DNA of 64,000 nt from Aquibacillus koreensis. GTDB lineage: Bacteria; Bacillota; Bacilli; Bacillales; Amphibacillaceae. Positions within the stretch are counted from its first letter, which is position 1. Each line of letters starts with the position of its first letter. The translations under genes were made by a program, and so were the position numbers. The notes under the pieces were generated by a model that saw nothing but the letters and a program-made list of their open reading frames with translations, did not search any database and was not told where the DNA came from. Location: positions 46,130 through 110,129 of the forward strand of contig NZ_JAOALK010000037.1 of assembly GCF_025154055.1 (NCBI RefSeq). Direction: 5' to 3'. This document shows positions 1 through 8,339 of this stretch, in pieces.

Positions 1-103
1 AGAAGTGATGGAAGTACGAGAGCTTGAATTAAAAATGACGATGTTCGGTATTGGTGCTCAGTCGATAGAGGACCTAAAGCAAACAACACGTTTAAAAAAA
101 TAG
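1..103 (+). CDS. C-terminal end of a gene cut by the window edge
   Basis: An open frame of 33 codons enters from the left edge and ends at a TAG at 101-103. The tail contains ELKMTMFGIGAQSIEDLKQT followed by a basic end. This pattern (a helix, then a glycine turn, then a short helix with a charged end) resembles the C-terminus of FMN-dependent type 2 isopentenyl-diphosphate isomerases (Fni), but so little is visible that this is only a suggestion. A strong terminator follows 15 bases later. Confidence 0.45.
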   Translation, partial: EVMEVRELELKMTMFGIGAQSIEDLKQTTRLKK

Positions 104-117
104 GTTTTGTAGGTGTG

Positions 118-150
118 AAAGCTAGGCATTTAGATGTCTAGCTTTTTTTA
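118..150 (+). terminator. Rho-independent terminator of the partial first gene
   Basis: A 12-bp stem (AAAGCTAGGCAT pairing with ATGTCTAGCTTT, one G-U pair) closes a TTAG loop and runs into seven T residues. It lies directly behind the stop at 101-103. Confidence 0.85.
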
Positions 151-169
151 TTGTACGCTTAACACCCTT

Positions 170-191
170 CCTTAATATGGTAATATTAAGG
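170..191. promoter_or_regulatory. Inverted repeat upstream of the gene at 248
   Basis: Perfect 9-bp arms (CCTTAATAT / ATATTAAGG) around a GGTA loop, 56 bp before the start codon. It has no T-run, so it is more likely an operator or a leader hairpin than a terminator. No regulator is recognised. Confidence 0.35.
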
Positions 192-247
192 TGAGGTTTG
201 TTAAATAAAAAATGTGTTGTTGCAGAACAGACAGAGGAGAATGAAAT

Positions 248-1135
248 ATGAAGGTGAGGTACTTTTGGATTGGGATTCTATTAATCGTACTGAGTAGTGT
301 TGGAAATCATCTTTACTTTCAAAGCCAACAACTGAAACACCCCGTTTTCCTAGACCATTATTATGAGTGGGTGGAAGGTGATGAACCTATAACCTTTTAT
401 TATTTGACTAATAAAAGTGATCCGGTTGAGGTGAATTCTGTGGAAATGGGTGGCGTGACCGGACATGTTTATGATCCATATGGAGATGGCTTTATGTGGC
501 ATAACCCAGATGAAGTACAGTATCAGAAAGCATTTACGCATCATTACTTAAAGGCAGTTACGATCGATTTTTCCACCGAGCTAGCAGGGAAGATTGAAGA
601 GGATGAGGAATGGTTATTCAACGAGATGTATGTTTACTTTACTGATGGCACGTCAATAAAGGCGGATATTGGAGAAGTACGGTTAGTAGGGTATGACTCG
701 GAACAAGAACCTAAGTTAGAAGGGATTGTTAGCGGTAGTAGTAGTAATAATGTGCAAAGTCAAATGGGAAAGGCGTTAGAACCCATGACAATTGATGCGG
801 TCTCGATTCCCTTTTCTCAAATAGCTGCTGATTTCACAATTAAAATAGATATAGATCAAGATCAAGATGTACACTATAATTTACCCGAGGACTGGGTGAA
901 TTTTTTAGGTGAACTGGCTGATGATACATTGCCTGTCCACCTAAATGAAAATGACGGATTACTTATTTCAACGTTATCAGGGGAAGATCGAACCTATTAC
1001 AGTAGATTTAATTTACAAATTAAAGGTGAAACAGATACAGGGGGAGGTTTCACGGACTCAAGACCAATTTTTACAGAGCCTTTTTGGAATGAGAGGTTAG
1101 TAGATCGAATCATAAAAATTAAGACGGGGGAGTAG
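248..1135 (+). CDS. Secreted or membrane-anchored protein of unknown function
   Basis: This 295-residue protein begins with a short basic stretch and a hydrophobic segment (about residues 5-21), so it is probably anchored outside the membrane. The remainder is acidic and rich in beta-type and aromatic residues, with a Ser/Gly/Asn linker near residues 160-168, which suggests two extracellular domains. I do not recognise a family. An AGGAGA ribosome binding site sits at a normal distance before the ATG. The next gene starts 8 bases after the stop and its ribosome binding site overlaps the 3' end, so the two are translationally linked and may form one envelope unit. Confidence 0.75.
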   Translation: MKVRYFWIGILLIVLSSVGNHLYFQSQQLKHPVFLDHYYEWVEGDEPITFYYLTNKSDPVEVNSVEMGGVTGHVYDPYGDGFMWHNPDEVQYQKAFTHHYLKAVTIDFSTELAGKIEEDEEWLFNEMYVYFTDGTSIKADIGEVRLVGYDSEQEPKLEGIVSGSSSNNVQSQMGKALEPMTIDAVSIPFSQIAADFTIKIDIDQDQDVHYNLPEDWVNFLGELADDTLPVHLNENDGLLISTLSGEDRTYYSRFNLQIKGETDTGGGFTDSRPIFTEPFWNERLVDRIIKIKTGE

Positions 1136-1142
1136 ATTATTC

Positions 1143-1721
1143 GTGCATACTATATTTTCGCGTGTTTTTTGGGGATTCATACTTGTATTATTCGATTTTA
1201 ATTTTTCAACAGATGCGGTCTCTTTCGATTTCATACCTGACCCAATTGGTTATTTTCTTATTTTTAAGGGGTTATCTGCCCTTCTGAAAAATTATCAGCA
1301 AGCACAAATAGGGGTACGTATATCCTTGTTGTTAATCTTCCTCTCCATACCATCCATGTTTATCGATGAAAATGTTGCAAATGAAACATCCCAGTATTGG
1401 ATGTCATCGTGGGGATGGATGTATTCAGATCTTCTACATGTTATACATGTAACACTTGTCTTTTATGTCTTTAAAGTAATGGTGACGATCGCAACCCAAT
1501 TTGAGGATAATTATTTATTAAATAGAACGGTGAATACAATGCGGTGGTATATCGGCATAAATGTTGTGGTACTCATCCTTTCGCCGTTTTTCAAAAATAT
1601 CCCTGTCGATATCATGTTCGGAATGATCTTCGTTTTAGGAATTATAGCATTTGTTATGGAGATTATATTTCTAGTATTACTGCGCAGATTCATGAAAGTG
1701 AATATAGATATAAGTGGATAA
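1143..1721 (+). CDS. Polytopic membrane protein of unknown function
   Basis: The 192-residue protein starts with GTG; a GGGGGAG ribosome binding site overlaps the end of the preceding gene. About five or six hydrophobic segments cover most of its length. The N-terminal pattern FDFIPDPIGYFLIFKGLSAL (an acidic/Pro-rich turn, then a helix ending in G-L) is a pattern I associate with small integral membrane proteins of Firmicutes that have no assigned role. It is probably cotranscribed with the anchored protein at 248-1135, which suggests a joint envelope function. No catalytic motif is visible. Confidence 0.75.
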   Translation: MHTIFSRVFWGFILVLFDFNFSTDAVSFDFIPDPIGYFLIFKGLSALLKNYQQAQIGVRISLLLIFLSIPSMFIDENVANETSQYWMSSWGWMYSDLLHVIHVTLVFYVFKVMVTIATQFEDNYLLNRTVNTMRWYIGINVVVLILSPFFKNIPVDIMFGMIFVLGIIAFVMEIIFLVLLRRFMKVNIDISG

Positions 1722-1726
1722 AAAAC

Positions 1727-1769
1727 GAAACGGAATGAGCGCACTTTTTTGTGCAGGTCATTCCGTTTC
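1727..1769. terminator. Bidirectional terminator between convergent genes
   Basis: A long hairpin with outer arms GAAACGGAATGA / TCATTCCGTTTC and an inner GCAC/GTGC stem. The right arm overlaps the last codons of the minus-strand peptidase gene, so it can serve both convergent transcripts. Confidence 0.8.
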
Positions 1770-2300
1770 ATCCATACCTTCTGGCCGTTTACCTCGTTTT
1801 AATTCCCAAATACTTAATCCAAAATCCATTTGCAGATGTGGATAATCACGGAAGTTTTCCCAGTCCCCACCCCACGTGAAGCCTAGCTCTTTTGCAATGT
1901 CCACTACTTCCATCCAATCTGATTCCCCGTTCTGGTTACCGTCATAAGATAGATCCCAAATTACACTACCATCTTCCAATTCAATCGCAAAGTCAATGGC
2001 GAGTCCGTAGTTGTGGTAGGATTCTCCACCTTGCACGTTTGTGACGACACTACCAGGATCAGAACGGCCTTGTTCATATAGATTGTTTTGCTCTGCAATG
2101 GAACGGAATTCATCTGTAATTCGAATGGTAATTCCTTTCTGCTCCGCTTGTTCGATCAGTTGATCTGATTTCTCTAAAACAAGTGGATGTAGCTGCGTTG
2201 GCATAGGTTGATCTTCTAGTGAAAAATTGTTGACTACATAATAGATAAGTCCAATGAGTATGATTACAGTTACAAATAAGAAAGGTCGGTTTTTTGTCAT
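1758..2300 (-). CDS. cwlK: CwlK-type L-alanyl-D-glutamate peptidase (M15 family)
   Basis: This 180-residue protein has an N-terminal transmembrane segment (about residues 8-24) and an extracellular zinc peptidase domain. The zinc-binding signature is clear: SYHNYGLAIDFA supplies His and Asp, and the C-terminal DYPHLQMD supplies the second His; FRSIAEQNNLYEQGR is the conserved stretch before the first ligand. Length and order match Bacillus CwlK, which cuts the L-Ala-D-Glu bond of peptidoglycan stem peptides, and also the VanY-like D,D-carboxypeptidases; CwlK is the better fit. It stands alone and is divergent from ilvD across a 0.7-kb gap. Its 3' end is embedded in the shared terminator hairpin. 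Confidence 0.85.
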   Translation of the reverse strand: MTKNRPFLFVTVIILIGLIYYVVNNFSLEDQPMPTQLHPLVLEKSDQLIEQAEQKGITIRITDEFRSIAEQNNLYEQGRSDPGSVVTNVQGGESYHNYGLAIDFAIELEDGSVIWDLSYDGNQNGESDWMEVVDIAKELGFTWGGDWENFRDYPHLQMDFGLSIWELKRGKRPEGMDETE

Positions 2301-2468
2301 AAATTATTACTCCTGTAAGTTTTAATTGATACACTACATTTCTGCACTTGTTATCATGCCTATATATAGAAACGAAAAAAGTACATGAATAGTTACAAAA
2401 CTTTGCTATTAAAAAGGTTCATTTTATAAATATGGTTACTTTTTATATATCAGAATTGATGGGAAATC

Positions 2469-2886
2469 CGACGTAACTATCTCTCACCCGCCATCTATGT
2501 TCGATTTTGGGGCGGCTATGAGATCCGTTATTTGTCCGAAATCTTCGTTTATATTATTTTAGCGGCTACCAGATCCCTTATTTGCCCTTATTTCATTAAT
2601 TGCGTGTGCATTTTGCTGAAATAGCGTACTGTATAGCCGCTTAGATTTTAAATTGGCCTAAAATAGGAAAATAAGGTCTCTCATAGCCGCTCAGAATTCT
2701 AAGGAAATCTTGGCGGTCATGAGATCCGTTATATGCCCTAATTGCATTGATTTCAATGGCATGTTGTTAAAATAGCGTACTGAATGACCGCTCAGATTCA
2801 AAAATGGTTAGAAACAGGAAAATAAGGGAACTCATGACCGCTTGCGTTGTATTCTCCCATCATCTTGTGTTACGACGCACTCTATA
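2469..2886. repeat. Intergenic repeat, copy A (two 129-bp hairpin modules)
   Basis: This gap between divergent cwlK and ilvD is filled by a repeat that recurs at 14027-14241 and 47465-47928. It starts with CGACGTAAC and ends with GTTACGACG, imperfect inverted ends. Inside are one 129-bp hairpin module of the GCGGCTA type (2562-2690) and one of the GCGGTCA type (2713-2841), plus a partial left arm from 2512. The constant right end is CTTGCGTTGTATTCTC followed by CATCTTGTGTTACGACGCAC. No protein is encoded. The remaining 2301-2468 stretch is AT-rich with nothing I can name. Confidence 0.9.
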
Positions 2887-2952
2887 TAAAATCAGTCTTA
2901 ACAACATCATACAAAATAACGCCTCTATAATATTAGTAATGTCTATTAATAC

Positions 2953-2967
2953 CATTTTCAGAATATA
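2953..2967 (+). promoter_or_regulatory. Candidate CodY box upstream of ilvD
   Basis: CATTTTCAGAATATA matches 12 of 15 positions of the CodY motif AATTTTCWGAAAATT. CodY is the known branched-chain-amino-acid/GTP repressor of ilv genes in Bacillus, and the site lies 68 bp before the ilvD start. Three mismatches in an AT-rich region leave room for chance. Confidence 0.45.
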
Positions 2968-3034
2968 GTAAATATATTGAACTATATAGCAATACATATT
3001 ATAGTTGATAGAAAGAATGACAGGGGGAATTGCA

Positions 3035-4717
3035 ATGAAAAAGGATTTACGTATTAAAAGTCAGGTGTTTGATGATGCAAAAAGAGCTCCAAACCGAGCG
3101 ATGTTACGTGCGGTAGGGATTACGGATGAAGATTTTAAGAAACCAATGATTGGTGTAGCGAGCACGTGGAGTGAAGTAACACCATGTAATATGCATATTG
3201 ATAAACTAGCGATAAGTGCTAAGCAAGGTGCTGCCGAAGCAGGAGGCGTTCCGTTAATTTTTAATACGATCACCGTATCTGACGGTATTTCGATGGGAAC
3301 AGATGGCATGCGCTATTCTTTACCTAGCCGAGATGTTATTGCGGATTCAATTGAAACAGTCGTTGGTGCGGAGAATTTAGACGGCTATGTCGCAATCGGT
3401 GGTTGTGATAAAAATATTCCAGGATGTATGATCGCAATCTCAAGATCAGAAGTTCCTGCGGTATTTGTCTATGGTGGCACTATTTCACCTGGATTTAGAA
3501 ATGGAGAAAAACTGGATATTGTTTCTGTATTTGAAGGTGTTGGAAAGCATAACAATGGTGATATTAGTGGAGAAGAGCTTCATGGGATCGAATGCAATGC
3601 ATGCCCTGGAGCGGGTTCTTGCGGTGGTATGTACACGGCGAACACAATGGCGACTGCAGTGGAAGCATTAGGTATGAGTTTACCAGGTAGCTCATCCAAT
3701 CCGGCAGAATCTAAATATAAATTAGAAGATTGTAGAAAAGCTGGAGATGCCGTTTATAAATTGCTAGAGGCTGACATTTATCCAAAAGATATTATGACAA
3801 AGGAAGCATTTGAAAATGCAATCACTGTAGTAATGGCGTTAGGTGGTTCTACAAACGCAGTGCTACACTTGCTTGCTATTGCAAATGCAATCGAAGTAGA
3901 TATTACGATTGATGATTTTGACCGCATCCAAAAGAAAGTACCACACTTGGCTGATTTAAAGCCTAGTGGTAAATATGTGATGCAAGATCTGCATGAAGTT
4001 GGTGGCGTTCCAGCCGTTATGAAGCTATTGCTTGAAAATGGATACCTACACGGTGACTGTCTAACTGTAACAGGTAAAACGTTGGCGGAGAATTTGGCTG
4101 AAGCACCATCACTTAAAGAGGGGCAAGACATTATCATGCCATTTGATAATCCAAAACGTAAAGACGGACCACTTGTGATCTTAAAAGGAAACTTGTCTCC
4201 AAATGGTGCAGTAGCGAAAGTGTCTGGTGTAAAAGTAAAACGCCATACAGGTCCTGCGCGTGTATTTGATAATGAAGTAGAGGCAACGAATGCTGTCATT
4301 GATAATAAAATCAATGAAGGTGATGTCCTAGTAATCCGTAACGTAGGTCCTAAAGGTGGGCCAGGAATGCCAGAAATGCTATCGATCTCGGCAATCCTAG
4401 TTGGGAAAGGCTTAGGGCAGAAAGTAGCATTGTTAACGGATGGCCGTTTCTCTGGTGGTACACATGGTTTAGTAGTAGGGCACATTGCTCCTGAAGCCCA
4501 AGTAGGCGGACCAATAGCCTTCTTGAAAGAGGGAGACATTGTAACAATTGATTCCGAGCTGCAAGAAATTACAATGGATGTCTCCGAAGAAGAGATCGAT
4601 AATCGTCGTAAAAATTGGACAGCACCTCCTTTACACGCAAGAGGTGTGCTTGGTAAATACGCACATAATGTATCTTGTTCATCCAAGGGTGCTGTAACAG
4701 ATTATTTTAATAGATAA
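3035..4717 (+). CDS. ilvD: Dihydroxy-acid dehydratase
   Basis: IlvD (560 residues) removes water from 2,3-dihydroxy-3-methylbutanoate or -pentanoate to give the 2-keto acids of valine and isoleucine synthesis, in the cytoplasm, using an iron-sulfur cluster. Cluster-binding cysteines are seen in [10 protein letters not shown] and [16 protein letters not shown], and the C-terminal [19 protein letters not shown] is typical. The start is placed at the ATG at 3035 because AGGGGGA lies just before it; an in-frame ATG at 3005 would add ten residues not found in the family. The gene stands alone here, without the ilvBNC-leu operon, behind a possible CodY site and in front of a strong terminator. Confidence 0.97.
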   Translation: MKKDLRIKSQVFDDAKRAPNRAMLRAVGITDEDFKKPMIGVASTWSEVTPCNMHIDKLAISAKQGAAEAGGVPLIFNTITVSDGISMGTDGMRYSLPSRDVIADSIETVVGAENLDGYVAIGGCDKNIPGCMIAISRSEVPAVFVYGGTISPGFRNGEKLDIVSVFEGVGKHNNGDISGEELHGIECNACPGAGSCGGMYTANTMATAVEALGMSLPGSSSNPAESKYKLEDCRKAGDAVYKLLEADIYPKDIMTKEAFENAITVVMALGGSTNAVLHLLAIANAIEVDITIDDFDRIQKKVPHLADLKPSGKYVMQDLHEVGGVPAVMKLLLENGYLHGDCLTVTGKTLAENLAEAPSLKEGQDIIMPFDNPKRKDGPLVILKGNLSPNGAVAKVSGVKVKRHTGPARVFDNEVEATNAVIDNKINEGDVLVIRNVGPKGGPGMPEMLSISAILVGKGLGQKVALLTDGRFSGGTHGLVVGHIAPEAQVGGPIAFLKEGDIVTIDSELQEITMDVSEEEIDNRRKNWTAPPLHARGVLGKYAHNVSCSSKGAVTDYFNR

Positions 4718-4730
4718 GACATATATTTGA

Positions 4731-4763
4731 CCTCCAAGAATAGATTTCTTGGAGGTTATTTTT
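4731..4763 (+). terminator. Terminator of ilvD
   Basis: A perfect 10-bp stem CCTCCAAGAA / TTCTTGGAGG with a five-base loop, followed by TTATTTTT, 13 bases after the ilvD stop. Confidence 0.85.
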
Positions 4764-4787
4764 CTATGATAATATGGTAAATATAGG

Positions 4788-4823
4788 TTGAAACACAAAA
4801 AGGTATAGTGTAAAATTACACTA
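4788..4823 (+). promoter_or_regulatory. Promoter overlapped by a palindromic operator
   Basis: TTGAAA (4788-4793), a 17-bp spacer and TAAAAT (4811-4816) form a good sigma-A promoter. The palindrome TAGTGTAAAATTACACTA (8-bp arms, 4806-4823) covers the -10 box, a classic place for a repressor. I cannot assign the palindrome to a known regulator. Confidence 0.6.
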
Positions 4824-4865
4824 AACGTTACAAAAGTATTGAGCGCGGGGTGGGAGTGAAACATA

Positions 4866-7800
4866 TTGGATCATATAACGGAGCGTGAAAGACAGAAGGT
4901 ATTCCAACAAGAACTTGTCCAATTAAGGAATGAAGGTTTTATTTCGCAGGAAATGTACCAAAAACTCATGTCATCCTATGATGATTATCTAAAATTTAAA
5001 TTCAACCCTAATAAGGATGTTGCTACAGTTACAGAAAATGAAGAGCAAGAAAAGAAACCTATTTTGCAAACGAATGTAAAAAAGGCAGAACCAAAACCAT
5101 TTGTACAAAAGAAAACTCCAGAACAAGTAAGAGAAAGAAATATTACTTGGTCGCTTATTTTAGGTGTTTTATTTATTTTGGTAGGAGGTCTTGTGTTAGC
5201 AACAAGTACGTGGGATCAAATGGGGCCAATATTAAAAGTAATTTCTCTATCCTTTGTTTCCGTCTTTTTCATTGGACTAAGTACAGTCACGAGTAGGTTT
5301 CTGAAAATTGATAAGACGGCTTTCGCTTTCTTAACATTAGGAAGTATGCTTATTCCGATTACAATTATAGCGATTGGTTACTTTGAACTCTTGGGGGAGT
5401 ATTTGTCTCTCACTGGTGATGGTCGTTTTGTCTTGGGATTGATCGGTACACTGGTTCCTTTACCGTTATATTTTAGGTATGCAAGCAAGCACAAATCTAG
5501 ACTATTTGTATGGATTTCTTATTTGTTTCTAAGTTTATCAGCGGGGTTTGCTATTGCGGCAACGCACGTATCTGTAGATTTCTTTTATTTAGGGATTATG
5601 CTGTTTAATGCGCTTCTTCTATATGGGTATCACCGTTTGAAGAACAAGGAAGGTTTAGGGATTTTCCTAAAAGAACTTCCAAGCTATGCGCAGTTAAATC
5701 TTGTTGTTTCTACACTATTAATGCTATTTATTTATGAACAAGAAGTCTTTTATAGTTTTAACCTATTTATTACTGCTAGTTTATATATGGCAATGGTATT
5801 TTTATATAAAACCAAGGAATACCAGTTTGTGTTTTTAGCCCTATTTGCATATGGCGTTTATCAATTAACGGAGCATTCGTTCTTACAATCGGTGGATGTC
5901 GTTATGTATGCGATGATTGGTTTAGCTTATTTAGCTTTCTCTTTCTTCGCAAATAATGATGGATGGATGTCAAAAGTTTTCCGATACACAAGCGGAGTAA
6001 TATCCGTTTTTGCTTTTATTTATGTGAGTTATCAAGGCTTAATAATAAGAGCCGGTGAAGATTCGTGGATACTCTTGTTAGCGTATTTAATCATAGCCTT
6101 TAATTATATTTATTTGGCTTTTTTAACGAACCAAATGATCTTTCGCTACTTAGCGCCCGTTTTCTTGTTTGCAACTGGACTTCAATTGTGGAATAGCTTT
6201 TATAAATGGCTACAGGTAGATGAGCCAGGTTTATTTATGTTTGGGTACAGTACACTATTGTTTTTAACATTAGGGATCTGGAATAGGAATAAATATCTTC
6301 TTCCAATTAGAAAAAGTACCTATTATACTTCCATTGGTGTCATGCTTTTATGTATGTTATATGAGCTATTAATGGAAAGCCCAATTCAACTTGCAATCAT
6401 GCTTTTCTCTTTTGGCGCGCTAGCAATTATAGTTGTGCTCCACAGTAAGAAATTAGAAAATAAATTGGCAGGATGGATCTATGCTATTAGTTGGGGCTTG
6501 GCTTTACTTGTCCTTTTTCCTGAAATTACAGACCAATATCCTTTATACCAGACGATGTTCGACTGGCCATTTCATCTATCTTTTTCTGGGTTAGTAATCT
6601 TAGCTATTAGCTACCTTTGGAAAAAAATCAATAAGAGAGAGTTAGAGAATACGAGCTTCTATATTGCACAAGGGTTATATTTTATTGGTTTATTGCAATT
6701 AGTGAGTATATACCAAACGAATGAAACATACGTGCGTCCAATTATTTTACTAATTGGAATTGCATTAGCGGTACAGCTTGTTCAACGAGTGAAAGCGCAT
6801 GTGTTATGGCTTTTAGTGGCAATGGTCGCTTATAGTTTTTATGCTTCTTTATTAAGCACGTTAGCAATTGACTCTTTTCAGGGAATTATCTTCTTCCTGC
6901 AATTTGGAATTGTAATCTTTTTTGCTGTAGAAAAATGGGTAGGGGTAAAGATCACGGGATTGAAGCCATATTTCTTCTGGTTTAGCCACGGTGTGCAGTT
7001 TCTATTAATCATGGCAATTGTATTAGATCAGATGTTCTCGAAGACGGTTACCCCTATTATCCTTTTTGTACCGCTTGTAATCTATTTATACAGTACACAA
7101 TGGCATAAAAAAGAATGGCACGTGAGGCTCCACCTATATGCTGCAATGACAATGGTAGCGCTAGTTTTTGCCACAGTTCTACCTTATTATGATCTATTCC
7201 AAGCTGTTGCACCCGTCTATTATTGGCTTGGAGCTAGTTTGATTTATCTAGTCACTTGGTTTGGAGTAAAAGGTGAATGGCGAAAACGTATGGAATATTT
7301 TATTGTTCCATTTTCTTTATATGGTTTAGTTGCAATTGTATCTTCGCGTATCTTTGAACATTATGTAGAAATAATTCCATTGGTCGGCTATGTAATATTG
7401 AATTTATTCTTTTTGCATAAGCGACACTGGACATTGTTGAATATGATTCCACTTTTATTAAGTATAGCGATGTGGGAACAATTACAACCTACATTTTCAA
7501 CGAGTAAAAGTCTATGGTTCATTAGTGTGGCTTGTTTCTTTGTCTTAATGGTCGCAGGTCAGCTTCTCCATAAGGAACTTTACAATTGGAAAGCTCAACC
7601 TATTCACATCGATTGGTATGCAGTGATTGCATTCATCTATGCCGTCTATGCTCTGAATTTTATCGATCAAGAAGCAGCTATTTGGATGGAAGTGATTCCG
7701 TTTTTATTAATTACATTGGGCTTATTTGTTCAGTTGAGAAGAATGATGAAGCCAATAGCAAGAAGGGTCACGCAAACATTAATCGGAGTCAGCCTTTTAC

Positions 7801-8300
7801 CATCGTATTATATTGTCTTTGATGCATACTACGATCGTATTCCGGATTTGATTCAAGCGGAATTAATGATGTTGCCGTTGTTGGCGTTAACGGTCGTTCT
7901 AACTGTAACCACTTGGAAAACGCATAAAAAAATGATGCACATGATACAGCTTATTGTTCTAGTATTAATTACTGCCTATCTTGTGATGGATGCGATTCAG
8001 AGCAATACGATCTGGGATGCAGTCATCATTGGTTTCCTATCACTATTTTCGATGATTGTAGGGATGCAAGCCAAAATCAAGTCTTACTTTTTTGTTGGGG
8101 TAGGTACGTTATTGTTTAACGTCCTATATCAAACGAAACCGTATTGGGGAAATATGCCGTGGTGGGGATATTTATTAATTGCTGGTTTTACACTAATAAC
8201 TGTTGCAAGCTATAACGAATGGCAAAAGCAATCGAAGAAAGAGGATAAACTAAAGCAATGGATGAAGAAACTTGTAAATAATCTAAAGAAGTGGCAATAG
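4866..8300 (+). CDS. Very large polytopic membrane protein, unknown function
   Basis: This 1144-residue protein starts at a TTG preceded by GGGAG. Residues 1-85 are charged and cytoplasmic (QQELVQLRNEGFISQEMYQKL is a helical stretch like the N-terminal region of DUF2157-type proteins), followed by roughly thirty hydrophobic segments up to about residue 1120 and a Lys-rich tail. No transporter, enzyme or glycosyltransferase motif is visible. The long series of short helix pairs suggests internal duplication. It is a single-gene unit with its own promoter, palindromic operator and terminator, so it appears to be specifically controlled. I do not assign a function. Confidence 0.85.
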   Translation: MDHITERERQKVFQQELVQLRNEGFISQEMYQKLMSSYDDYLKFKFNPNKDVATVTENEEQEKKPILQTNVKKAEPKPFVQKKTPEQVRERNITWSLILGVLFILVGGLVLATSTWDQMGPILKVISLSFVSVFFIGLSTVTSRFLKIDKTAFAFLTLGSMLIPITIIAIGYFELLGEYLSLTGDGRFVLGLIGTLVPLPLYFRYASKHKSRLFVWISYLFLSLSAGFAIAATHVSVDFFYLGIMLFNALLLYGYHRLKNKEGLGIFLKELPSYAQLNLVVSTLLMLFIYEQEVFYSFNLFITASLYMAMVFLYKTKEYQFVFLALFAYGVYQLTEHSFLQSVDVVMYAMIGLAYLAFSFFANNDGWMSKVFRYTSGVISVFAFIYVSYQGLIIRAGEDSWILLLAYLIIAFNYIYLAFLTNQMIFRYLAPVFLFATGLQLWNSFYKWLQVDEPGLFMFGYSTLLFLTLGIWNRNKYLLPIRKSTYYTSIGVMLLCMLYELLMESPIQLAIMLFSFGALAIIVVLHSKKLENKLAGWIYAISWGLALLVLFPEITDQYPLYQTMFDWPFHLSFSGLVILAISYLWKKINKRELENTSFYIAQGLYFIGLLQLVSIYQTNETYVRPIILLIGIALAVQLVQRVKAHVLWLLVAMVAYSFYASLLSTLAIDSFQGIIFFLQFGIVIFFAVEKWVGVKITGLKPYFFWFSHGVQFLLIMAIVLDQMFSKTVTPIILFVPLVIYLYSTQWHKKEWHVRLHLYAAMTMVALVFATVLPYYDLFQAVAPVYYWLGASLIYLVTWFGVKGEWRKRMEYFIVPFSLYGLVAIVSSRIFEHYVEIIPLVGYVILNLFFLHKRHWTLLNMIPLLLSIAMWEQLQPTFSTSKSLWFISVACFFVLMVAGQLLHKELYNWKAQPIHIDWYAVIAFIYAVYALNFIDQEAAIWMEVIPFLLITLGLFVQLRRMMKPIARRVTQTLIGVSLLPSYYIVFDAYYDRIPDLIQAELMMLPLLALTVVLTVTTWKTHKKMMHMIQLIVLVLITAYLVMDAIQSNTIWDAVIIGFLSLFSMIVGMQAKIKSYFFVGVGTLLFNVLYQTKPYWGNMPWWGYLLIAGFTLITVASYNEWQKQSKKEDKLKQWMKKLVNNLKKWQ

Positions 8301-8339
8301 AAAAACGAGGTGGCAATCTTATTTACCACCTCGTTTTTT
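8301..8339. terminator. Bidirectional terminator
   Basis: An AAAACGAGGTGG / CCACCTCGTTTT stem with a 12-base loop, T-rich on the plus strand and A-rich at the left, between two convergent genes. Confidence 0.85.

Noticed and set aside
2301..3034. CRISPR-like appearance of repeated short motifs (GCGGCTA, AGATCC, TTATTTG) in the cwlK-ilvD gap
   Set aside because: The repeats are hairpin arms with unequal spacing and recognisable modules; there are no unique spacers of uniform length and no cas genes.
3778..4686. 302-codon open frame on the strand opposite ilvD
   Set aside because: It lies completely within ilvD, has no ribosome binding site, and its translation is a low-complexity shadow of ilvD codons.
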